Shown: piece by piece, positions 38,375 through 45,518 of the stretch
Position numbering within the stretch: position 1 is the first letter of the stretch
Layout: each line of letters starts with the position of its first letter
Assembly (NCBI RefSeq): GCF_004332295.1
Contig: NZ_RXLP01000026.1
Coordinates: 1-45,518, forward strand
Source: Alloscardovia theropitheci
GTDB lineage: Bacteria; Actinomycetota; Actinomycetes; Actinomycetales; Bifidobacteriaceae
Reading direction: 5' to 3'
DNA length: 45,518 bases
Program-made: the position numbers and the translations under genes
The notes under the pieces: model-generated
Database searches by the model: none
Seen by the model: only the letters and a program-made list of their open reading frames with translations
What the model was told of the DNA's origin: nothing

Positions 38375-39805
38375 ATGAGAAAGAAATTCCCCACATCTGC
38401 CGAGCTTCTCCACCAATTACAAACCCACGGAAAGCTGACACTTCGTCGTAGTCTTTTACTGGTAGGACTACTATCTCTTCCTACCATCGCGGCGCAATTA
38501 TCTTACTTTATCATGCAGTTTATCGACGCATCTATGGTAGGACATTTAAGTACTACAGCATCTGCATCTATCGGACTAATTTCTCCGGTAACATGGCTTT
38601 TCTCTGGCTTATGCACAGCTCTAACCGTAGGCTTTAGCGTTCAAATGGCGCAACGTTTCGGCGCTCAAGACGATAAAGAGGCTCGCAATATTATGAAGCA
38701 GGGTCTAGTCGTTGCTACTCTATTTTCTATAGTACTCACTGTAATCACGATTGCTTTAGCCTTCGTTCTGCCTACATGGTTGGGCGGCGCAGCAGAAATT
38801 CGTCCAGGATCTACAGCATATTTAACTTTTTTCGGAGCTTCAATTCTTGCTATACAACTGACTTCTATGGGCAGTTCCATGATTCAAAGTTCTGGTAATA
38901 TGAAGCTTCCTGGTGCTGTCAGTGTCATCATGTGTTTATGCGATGTTTTCTTTAATTCTCTGCTTATCTTTCCAACGACTACATATACATTTTTGGGTAT
39001 GTCTATCGAATGGCCGGGCGCAAATATGGGGGTCGCCGGAGCGTCTTTGGGAACAGGATTAGCAGAACTCGTAGGTGCGGCAATTTATTTGTGGTATATG
39101 CTTGCACGCAGTCCGCTACTTAAACGACGCAGTGGTGAGCATGTGCATTTTAATCGTTCAACAATTGTGACAGCTTTTAAAATTAGCGCACCTGTTGCTA
39201 TAGAGAACGCTGTGACAAATAGTGCACAGGTTGTGAGCACGAGAATTATTGCCCCACTTGGAACCATGGCTATCGCCGCGAATTCTTTCGCAGTTACTGC
39301 TGAAAGTATCTGCTATGAACCGGGTTTTGGCATCGGGACAGCTTCTACTACCATCGTAGGTCAATCTATCGGAGCCAAGCAGCGCGATATGGCTAAACGC
39401 TTCGCATGGATTTCCATTGCTCTCGGTATGGCGATTATGTCATTAGGCGGAATCCTCATGTTCATTTTCGCACCACAAATGATTGGCATACTGTCTCCAG
39501 ATCCTAAAATCATTGAAGCAGGTTCGACGGCTCTTCGCATCGGAGCTATCGCTGAGCCTTTCTTTGCGGCATCAATCGTGGGTTCAGCAGCAATCCGTGG
39601 TGCAGGAGATACACTCGCATCAAGCCTCTTCAACGCTGGAACAATTTGGATTATCCGCGTACCTCTTGCCATAATCTTATGCCCTCTCATGGGAATCAAC
39701 GGTTACTGGCTCGCCTGCGTGATTCAATGGTGGATTTGCGGCATACTCTTCCTATGGAGAGTAAAGAGTGAGGTATGGCTCAAGAAAGTGAAGTGGGCTA
39801 ACTGA
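38375..39805 (+). CDS. MATE-family efflux transporter
   Basis: The 476-residue integral membrane protein has about twelve hydrophobic segments in two similar halves. MATE features include the first helix (LLSLPTIAAQLSYFIMQFIDASMVGHL) and the second-half start (AFKISAPVAIENAVTNSAQVVSTRIIAPLG), then GIGTASTTIVGQSIGAKQ. It would export drugs or metabolites using a sodium or proton gradient; the substrate is unknown. The ATG at 38375 has no visible ribosome site, so a leaderless or weakly translated start is possible. It stands alone: a terminator precedes it and the aldo/keto reductase gene converges on it. Confidence 0.92.
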   Translation: MRKKFPTSAELLHQLQTHGKLTLRRSLLLVGLLSLPTIAAQLSYFIMQFIDASMVGHLSTTASASIGLISPVTWLFSGLCTALTVGFSVQMAQRFGAQDDKEARNIMKQGLVVATLFSIVLTVITIALAFVLPTWLGGAAEIRPGSTAYLTFFGASILAIQLTSMGSSMIQSSGNMKLPGAVSVIMCLCDVFFNSLLIFPTTTYTFLGMSIEWPGANMGVAGASLGTGLAELVGAAIYLWYMLARSPLLKRRSGEHVHFNRSTIVTAFKISAPVAIENAVTNSAQVVSTRIIAPLGTMAIAANSFAVTAESICYEPGFGIGTASTTIVGQSIGAKQRDMAKRFAWISIALGMAIMSLGGILMFIFAPQMIGILSPDPKIIEAGSTALRIGAIAEPFFAASIVGSAAIRGAGDTLASSLFNAGTIWIIRVPLAIILCPLMGINGYWLACVIQWWICGILFLWRVKSEVWLKKVKWAN

Positions 39806-39841
39806 CCGCAGCAATATCATCACCGCTACACGTCATATAAA

Positions 39842-39875
39842 TGCCTGGCTTCTTCAACTTCGAGGAAACCAGGCA
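39842..39875. terminator. Bidirectional terminator between MATE and aldo/keto reductase genes
   Basis: TGCCTGG at 39842-39848 pairs with CCAGGCA at 39869-39875, continued by a TTCTTC/GAGGAA stem. It lies in the 99-base gap between two convergent genes. Confidence 0.7.
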
Positions 39876-39904
39876 CATCTCTATCTATGAATTATGTTGA
39901 TATT

Positions 39905-40897
39905 TTACCAACGATTATGCACATACTGTCGAATACGAGAATCGTACAAATTCGTCAGCTCGTGAGCAAAGTCCTGTGACAAAGGTGCTAGTTGCGATGC
40001 GTGAGCATTAGAATTAACTTGTTCCACATTGCGCCCTCCTGGAATTACCGTAGTAACACCTTCTTGATCGAGTATCCATCTTAAGGCGATTTGAGAAGGA
40101 GTCGAGTTAGGATCATAGTCACGAGCCAATTGGGAAAATTCTTGTGCTGCTTCTACCCCAACTTCAAAAGGAACGCCGGCAAAAGTCTCTCCAACATCGA
40201 ACGATTCTCCATGTCTGTTATATGTACGATGATCATTCGGGGCAAAAGTAGTTTCTTTTGTATATTTTCCACTAAGCAAGCCGGAAGCCAAAGGAACTCG
40301 TACAATAATCGCAGTTCCAGTTTCCACCGCGCGAGGAAGAACCTCTTCTAATGGCTTTTGGCGGAAGATATTCATAATAATTTGAATAGATGCAACGTTG
40401 TCACGATCCATAGCCATGAGGGCTTGTTCGCAGGTTTCTACACTAACCCCATACCGCGCAATACGCTTGTCATCTACCATCTTGTCAAGATAATCATAAG
40501 TGCGTTGAGCAGCGATAACATCTGTCGGAGGACAATGTAACTGTACAAGGTCTAAAGTATCCATGTCCAAGTTAGCACGCGAACGATCATTCCATTCAAG
40601 GAAATGCTCATACGTGTATTCATCGAAAGTTTGAGGACCTCTACGTCCCATCTTTGTAGCTACAAAAATATTAGTATCAGGATGTGCAGCTCTAAACTGC
40701 CCAACGAACTTCTCGCTGCACCCATCACCATATACGTCTGCTGTATCATAGAATGTAATGCCATCAGCATATGCTGCATCTAATATCACAGTTGCATCGT
40801 CGGGATTGACATCTCCCCAATCTGAACCTAACTGCCATGTTCCCAAACCAATTTCCGATAGAGGCACACCGAGCCTCGATGCTTCACGCATTTTCAT
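39905..40897 (-). CDS. Aldo/keto reductase
   Basis: The 330-residue NAD(P)H-dependent oxidoreductase has the AKR tetrad in sequence: Asp51 and Tyr56 (DTADVYG), Lys82 (ATKMG) and His121 (LVQLHCPP). The start of the (beta/alpha)8 barrel (LSEIGLGTWQLG) and the C-terminal cofactor region (TTVIPGGRNVEQV) are intact. The carbonyl substrate is unknown. The ATG at 40897 follows AGGAG at 5-6 bases. It is a single gene, convergent with the MATE gene, with no obvious operon partner. Confidence 0.93.
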   Translation of the reverse strand: MKMREASRLGVPLSEIGLGTWQLGSDWGDVNPDDATVILDAAYADGITFYDTADVYGDGCSEKFVGQFRAAHPDTNIFVATKMGRRGPQTFDEYTYEHFLEWNDRSRANLDMDTLDLVQLHCPPTDVIAAQRTYDYLDKMVDDKRIARYGVSVETCEQALMAMDRDNVASIQIIMNIFRQKPLEEVLPRAVETGTAIIVRVPLASGLLSGKYTKETTFAPNDHRTYNRHGESFDVGETFAGVPFEVGVEAAQEFSQLARDYDPNSTPSQIALRWILDQEGVTTVIPGGRNVEQVNSNAHASQLAPLSQDFAHELTNLYDSRIRQYVHNRW

Positions 40898-41073
40898 GTC
40901 ATCTCCTTTATCGAATGAATAGTGACATTACCGTATCATATTTTCCTATCACCAATCATGAAGGAATACAAATAGGAAATTTTCCGGTTAATCAGTACGA
41001 TTCATCCGCACGAATTGTACTTTTTATGCAGTTAGTATCTTTCACGTCTATTCACACCCATATTACGTAAAAC

Positions 41074-41122
41074 TTGAGGAGTCCGACATATATACTCTCG
41101 TGTATAGAGACGGACTCCTCAA
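41074..41122 (-). terminator. Terminator of the DUF5695-type gene
   Basis: TTGAGGAGTCCG at 41074-41085 pairs perfectly over 12 bp with 41111-41122; TATAC/GTATA gives an inner stem. On the - strand it lies 26 bases past the stop and is followed by GTTTTACG, a short T-tract. Confidence 0.85.
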
Positions 41123-41148
41123 TATATTTCACTGGCTTATGCACGTAA

Positions 41149-44100
41149 TTAATGCATACGTGACCAGCGTTTCAAAACAGCAGCCATTGCTAAGGAAATT
41201 ACCGAAACAATCATAATAGTGCTCACAGCAACGCCTGTCTTCGAAAGTTGACGCGCAGACTTCGAAAGCTGCTTTTCTTGTGAGTTCTTTTTGTTATTTG
41301 ATTGTTGCTGTAGACCTGAATCGTTACTATTCGACTCTCCAGGTCGTTGCTGATTGTTTGCATTTTCATCCTCGCCTGTTCCTGGTTGAGGTTGAGGTTG
41401 AGGTTGTGGCTGAGGTTGAGGCTGAGGTTGAGGCTGAGGTTGAGGCTGAGGTTGAGGTTGAGGTTGATTCCCACCGCCTTGATTGCCATTACCACCTTCC
41501 TCTGAATGTGCAACCACTGTAAGCGTTATCGTTGCACTGTGACCATTATGAGTTGTGGCACGAATAGTCGTTGTACCTGCTTTACGAGCTGTTACTAGAC
41601 CTTCATTTGACACGCTCGCAATGTCCTGATCATCAACTGTCCATGTAACAGATGAATCAGTTGCGTTTGATGGAGTAACCACAGCAGTTAATTGCGTTGT
41701 GCCATCAACGGTCAATGAAGCAGCGTTATTAGCTACGTCAGGAGATTGGATACTTACGCCATCTGGCTGAACGACTCGACGAATTGTTACAGTAGATGAA
41801 CTATTTATACCCAAATCATTGAGATTAATAACTGCTGTACCATTTTCGGATCTATTCACATCCGCACGATTGTTACCTGATATCGCTTCCCATTGTCCGG
41901 ATGGTACATTGCTCAAAACAATAGATGAACGTGTCGTATCAGATGATGTCGTCTCAGCTGCATTTACTTCGCGTGCGGTGAAGAATGCAACACCGCGAGT
42001 TGACCTTGCAGAAGAAGCGCTGCTCGTATTATTCAGAGCATGAACATCACGCAAATCAAGAGTGAGCTCAGAACCGTCTTTTGCTAAGGTAGCGCGAGTA
42101 TAACTCAAACCGTTGAGCTCAAAACCGAATTTTCCAGCATTGTAGAAAGTTACACGACGAGAAACTCCATCGGTTGGCTTAATCGTCCACGTAGAATTAT
42201 TTGATGTCAGATGCGCACCATAAGCATACTCGCCGAGGATCTTGTCATTAACCACATTGACTGATGCTGTTCGTAAAGCGCCCCAGAATCCTAAATCAGC
42301 TTCTCCAGACCACATCCACCAGTGGTTCTCAACTGGAATCATCGAGTAGGCTCCTGCTGCTGTCCGATTTCCCCCTTCGCTCTGATACTGCCATGCAGCA
42401 GCACCACGGTTACTTGGGTCAGAGCTAATTTGTCCCATATTAATATTGGACCATCCAGCCATATACGCTCCATATGTAGAGCGCATGAGTTCATCAGCAT
42501 CCATACCAGACTGGCTCAACTGTTCATTATTACCAGAGAAATTCTTGAGATAATCTTGTTGCTGCCATGCCCCCAACTGAGTTTCGTAACCGAGATTCCA
42601 CCACGATTCGCCCATATGACGATTATCACCACCATTGAAGTACCATAAAGGCTGAGTACCACGAGCAGCGAGAGACGCTAATGTTGTCTTGCGCTGCAGG
42701 GCAGAATCAAGTGGATTGCCGAACTTTGACATCGTATGAGTTGATTCAAACGCTGTAGTATCAATACTCATTTCAGAAGCAAAAGGATACTTCTTTGTCT
42801 TAAATTCAGCAAGTTTATCCTGAGCAAAGCCTGTAAGTTTTTGAGCATTCTCGTTCATGCCCTCATCGCGAAGTGCTTGAACGATCTCAGGAATTGTTCC
42901 TTCGCCCATAGCTCCCATTTCGCGTGATGAGTTATCCAGGAATGCTGCACGATAATTCTTGTCATGTGTATAGAACGCTTGAGCTGTCTTAAACGCCATA
43001 TCCAAATATTCACGAGCGCTAAAACTCATAGTGAGCTGTGGATACATTTTCGCAATACGATACATGTTAAAGTAAGTATTCCATACGTGTGGTGAATTCA
43101 TTACTCGCCATGTAACGGCACCGGTTGCAACATCGCGACTATCCCACTTTCCTGATGGACGATCTCCATCAGTTCCGTCATACCAATGATACAAATTCCA
43201 TGTTCGTTCGTCACATTCCTTACCCGTGCATGCAATACCTGCATCTTTTTTACGCTGATTTTGCAAGTATCCCAAAAGGAAATTATTGATGTAGTAATCG
43301 AGAGCTTCTACCTGTTCTTGCACAGGTCGCATTGCGTTCTTTTCTGAGAGGAATTCAGCTGGCGATAAGCCCAAGTCATCTGCACCTCCAGCCATCCAAC
43401 GCTTATTCCATTCAGATTGTCCCTTGAGCGAATTGCTAGAACGTGTAACCACTTCTTTCTTGCTCATGTTCCATTGCAAGAACGCTCCATCATACCCTTT
43501 TGATGGATCCTTCACTTGCTGATTCTTCACGAGGAAGTCAGCATGAGAATCAATCAATTTATCGATAGATTCAATACTGTTATATTGAATCACAGATTTG
43601 CGCTCACCATTTTTGCCAAAGTTAACTGTGACAAAGTTCTCACCCAATGAGTTGAATTGCAATTCATAAAGATCGTAACCATTTCTGGAATCAACTTTGT
43701 TAATCACTGCATCACGACCTAATGCCGTATTCTTTCCACCACCAGGTGTCACCGAAGCAATACCATCTTTAGCACGAACTGCTAAGAGAGCTTTCTGACC
43801 ACGAGCGATAGTATAACCCGGATAACTTACAGCATCTACAACACCGGCATCAAACAGCACTCTGTGCAGATCATTGTAATCATTAGCCCACTGCAGAGTA
43901 AAACCATATGATTTCTTTTCTTGAGACTCAAGCTCCATCTTGCTCGAGTCAAGGTATCCGTCAATTTTTCCTGTGCGAGAAGGCTGGAGATGGTTTGAAT
44001 GAATAGAGAATTCCACCAATCCTTCCCAGCTTGGATCTACTTCTTGGAAAGGTCCTTCACCAGGCTTTGCCTTATCTTTAAATTCAAGAGACGTACCTGC

Positions 44101-45363
44101 CTTTGGAACCATCACGAGATATGGGCCTACACCGTTAGGACGCTGCCAGTAAATATACGAACCATTTTTTGCGACGAAAGCGTGTCGTGATACATTTTGC
44201 TCATAGATATTATCTTGGCTAGAAGAATCCCACCATGAATTCATAAGCATCGGAAGACTCAAATCATCCATTACAAGCTTTTTGCTAGATGTATTGGTAA
44301 TATCTATATTCCAATTAAGAACACTATCGCTTTGTCCACTAAAACTATAACGTTCCGATAGATTAAAGTCTTTAATTGCACCAGTTCGATTTTCTGTCCG
44401 AGACGATTCATACGTCACAGTAATAGAATTATTATCTTTGATTACTGTACGTCCTTTATCAGAAAGACTTGTATTTTGAGGCTTCCCATTTGTCCACGTA
44501 TTGACATCGCCAACCCAACGCGAGTCATCAATATTAAATTTTGTACCAGTGTATTTCGTCTGTGGATTCATCACATAATTCGTGCACTGCGGACCATCTT
44601 GAGAATTATTGAGATGATAGATGCCGCCTGTTTCTCGGCTGACACCCAATTGGAAGCTCTGTGAAGATAACACTGCTAATCCGGTATCAATGAAGCTCGG
44701 CACAGAACCTTGGGCAGTTACTGAGAAATCACTTACACCCACAGCAGCAAAATTGTGACCATCAGTTGTAGCAGAAAGCACCGCACGCAGATAACGCGCT
44801 TTCACCGCCTTAAATGTGACTGTATTAGCGCTATTTTTATCGCGCGTATAAGTAGATTCTGCGGATAATTCGACATCCGTCCACGCCTTACCATCAGTGG
44901 AAGTTTGAAGCTTCCATGATTGAGGAACAGCTACACCATTGCCAGCCGTTTCTGATGGATTATCATACCAAAATGACAGCGATGCTCCAGAAAGTGTAAC
45001 GTCACTTGACCACTGATATTGAATCCATTGTGTAGCAGGACGATTATTTCCAGCATATGTACCCCATACTTGCGAGTTGTCGCCACCAGTAAAAACGGAC
45101 ACGCCATCTTGAACAGCGCTAATATTATTCCACGCTGCCGTATAGGACGCAGTCACACGAGCTTTTTGTGCCGGCGTAGCCGTTTTCACAGCATCTTCAG
45201 CATCAGCTGGTGGCACGCATGTGTAACCTGTCTGAGTGATATTACTATTTTCTGCAAAAGCAGTTTGTACGGTCGCAAAGATTCCGGACGGCATAGCAAT
45301 TGCTGCACATGCCAATAATGCAACGGATTTCTTGCTCCACTTAGTTTTTCTTGGGAACACCAT
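41149..45363 (-). CDS. Secreted wall-anchored DUF5695-type protein, probable carbohydrate-active
   Basis: The 1404-residue protein has a signal peptide (about 1-37, ending AFA before ENSN), a discoidin/F5-8C-like carbohydrate-binding region (about 60-215; QWIQYQWSSDVTLSGASLSFWYD), a long central region (about 225-1180) that I match to DUF5695, a bacterial Ig-like Big_2 domain (about 1215-1290; TVDGTTQLTAVVTPSNATDSSVTW), a Gln-Pro repeat (about 1300-1327), a polar spacer, and a C-terminal anchor: LSKTG at 1373-1377, a membrane helix and a basic tail. LSKTG differs from the classical LPXTG at the second position. The central region is rich in Trp and Asp/Glu, as in glycan-active enzymes, but I see no defined catalytic pair and do not assign an activity. 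The ATG follows AAAGGA. A LacI-type gene lies divergently upstream. Confidence 0.85.
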   Translation of the reverse strand: MVFPRKTKWSKKSVALLACAAIAMPSGIFATVQTAFAENSNITQTGYTCVPPADAEDAVKTATPAQKARVTASYTAAWNNISAVQDGVSVFTGGDNSQVWGTYAGNNRPATQWIQYQWSSDVTLSGASLSFWYDNPSETAGNGVAVPQSWKLQTSTDGKAWTDVELSAESTYTRDKNSANTVTFKAVKARYLRAVLSATTDGHNFAAVGVSDFSVTAQGSVPSFIDTGLAVLSSQSFQLGVSRETGGIYHLNNSQDGPQCTNYVMNPQTKYTGTKFNIDDSRWVGDVNTWTNGKPQNTSLSDKGRTVIKDNNSITVTYESSRTENRTGAIKDFNLSERYSFSGQSDSVLNWNIDITNTSSKKLVMDDLSLPMLMNSWWDSSSQDNIYEQNVSRHAFVAKNGSYIYWQRPNGVGPYLVMVPKAGTSLEFKDKAKPGEGPFQEVDPSWEGLVEFSIHSNHLQPSRTGKIDGYLDSSKMELESQEKKSYGFTLQWANDYNDLHRVLFDAGVVDAVSYPGYTIARGQKALLAVRAKDGIASVTPGGGKNTALGRDAVINKVDSRNGYDLYELQFNSLGENFVTVNFGKNGERKSVIQYNSIESIDKLIDSHADFLVKNQQVKDPSKGYDGAFLQWNMSKKEVVTRSSNSLKGQSEWNKRWMAGGADDLGLSPAEFLSEKNAMRPVQEQVEALDYYINNFLLGYLQNQRKKDAGIACTGKECDERTWNLYHWYDGTDGDRPSGKWDSRDVATGAVTWRVMNSPHVWNTYFNMYRIAKMYPQLTMSFSAREYLDMAFKTAQAFYTHDKNYRAAFLDNSSREMGAMGEGTIPEIVQALRDEGMNENAQKLTGFAQDKLAEFKTKKYPFASEMSIDTTAFESTHTMSKFGNPLDSALQRKTTLASLAARGTQPLWYFNGGDNRHMGESWWNLGYETQLGAWQQQDYLKNFSGNNEQLSQSGMDADELMRSTYGAYMAGWSNINMGQISSDPSNRGAAAWQYQSEGGNRTAAGAYSMIPVENHWWMWSGEADLGFWGALRTASVNVVNDKILGEYAYGAHLTSNNSTWTIKPTDGVSRRVTFYNAGKFGFELNGLSYTRATLAKDGSELTLDLRDVHALNNTSSASSARSTRGVAFFTAREVNAAETTSSDTTRSSIVLSNVPSGQWEAISGNNRADVNRSENGTAVINLNDLGINSSSTVTIRRVVQPDGVSIQSPDVANNAASLTVDGTTQLTAVVTPSNATDSSVTWTVDDQDIASVSNEGLVTARKAGTTTIRATTHNGHSATITLTVVAHSEEGGNGNQGGGNQPQPQPQPQPQPQPQPQPQPQPQPQPQPGTGEDENANNQQRPGESNSNDSGLQQQSNNKKNSQEKQLSKSARQLSKTGVAVSTIMIVSVISLAMAAVLKRWSRMH
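41384..41467 (-). repeat. 14-unit hexanucleotide repeat encoding Gln-Pro
   Basis: Fourteen 6-base units, mostly GGTTGA with GGCTGA and one GGTTGT variant, run from 41384 to 41467. They encode (Gln-Pro) repeats that form a stiff spacer between the Ig-like domain and the wall anchor. Units 5-11 alternate GGCTGA and GGTTGA, so a 12-base unit has also been copied. Copy number can change without loss of frame. Confidence 0.95.
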
Positions 45364-45396
45364 TATTCCTTTCTTATCGCTTCTATTAATGTGAAC

Positions 45397-45416
45397 CGAT
45401 ATTTAAAACGCTATCG
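45397..45416. promoter_or_regulatory. Possible LacI-type operator
   Basis: CGATA at 45397-45401 and TATCG at 45412-45416 form a short inverted repeat between the divergent LacI-type and DUF5695-type genes. The arms are short, so this is only a hint. Confidence 0.25.
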
Positions 45417-45476
45417 AAGCTAAACACGGAATTCTTATGAGTATCTAAAACCGAAAATTTTCCTTATTATAGATAT

Positions 45477-45518
45477 ATGATTTCTCGTCCCACCCTTGCA
45501 GAAGTAGCGCGAAAAGCT
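45477..45518 (+). CDS. LacI-family regulator, N-terminus only (cut by window edge)
   Basis: ATG at 45477 begins MISRPTLAEVARKA, matching the first helix of the LacI helix-turn-helix (usually PTLxDVAxxAGVS). Only 14 codons are present. It is divergent from the wall-anchored DUF5695-type gene, which fits local sugar-responsive control. No strong ribosome site precedes the ATG. Confidence 0.65.
   Translation, partial: MISRPTLAEVARKA

Noticed and set aside
41384..41467. Regular repeats that might suggest a CRISPR array
   Set aside because: The unit is 6 bases, without unique spacers, and encodes Gln-Pro in frame.

Overview
The window reads as chromosomal DNA of a bifidobacterial actinomycete (family Bifidobacteriaceae), probably one of its lower-GC members such as the Alloscardovia/Scardovia/Gardnerella side. 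The reasons are: a giant single-chain type I fatty acid synthase fed by an adjacent acyl-CoA carboxylase operon; actinobacterial rpoB and rpoC with an RpoB of 1187 residues; a PucR-type lipid regulator; and bifidobacterial-style cell-surface glycosidases. The genus is inference, not proven here. No rRNA, tRNA, CRISPR array or transposase gene was seen.

Layout. 1-2800: two unrecognised, tandem, hydrophobic proteins (+ strand), ended by a hairpin shared with the convergent fas gene. 2972-17409: a lipid/biotin operon on the - strand in the order birA, accC (biotin carboxylase fused to the biotin carrier), accD-type carboxyltransferase, fas. 17680-18327: bioY, the biotin transporter subunit, divergent from birA. 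18328-18807: a structured non-coding stretch. 18808-20010: a FasR/MabR-like PucR regulator. 20011-22417: an accessory island with one AbiEi-like/PD-(D/E)XK-like protein bracketed by two inverted ~80-bp elements. 22418-30231: rpoC, rpoB and their sigma-A-type promoter (- strand). 30340-38191: an accessory region in which three of six genes are broken (a small membrane protein, a GH3 glycosidase, an MFS exporter), with a GNAT acetyltransferase, a TetR regulator and a PadR regulator intact. 38375-40897: a MATE exporter and an aldo/keto reductase. 41149-45363: a 1404-residue secreted, wall-anchored protein of the DUF5695 type. 45477-end: first codons of a divergent LacI-type regulator.

How the genes work together. 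BioY imports biotin, BirA attaches it to the carrier domain of AccC, AccC plus the carboxyltransferase make malonyl-CoA, and FAS-I uses it for acyl chains; the PucR protein is a likely regulator of this module. Two sugar-related genes each lie next to a divergent repressor-type gene (TetR with GH3; LacI with the DUF5695-type protein), and the MFS exporter lies divergent from PadR.

Most interesting leads: the paired hydrophobic proteins at the left edge, the inverted elements around the AbiEi-like gene, the structured intergenic RNA candidate, the in-frame repeat inside FAS, and the cluster of single-base lesions between 30.3 and 38.2 kb, which is either true decay or phase variation, or sequencing error.
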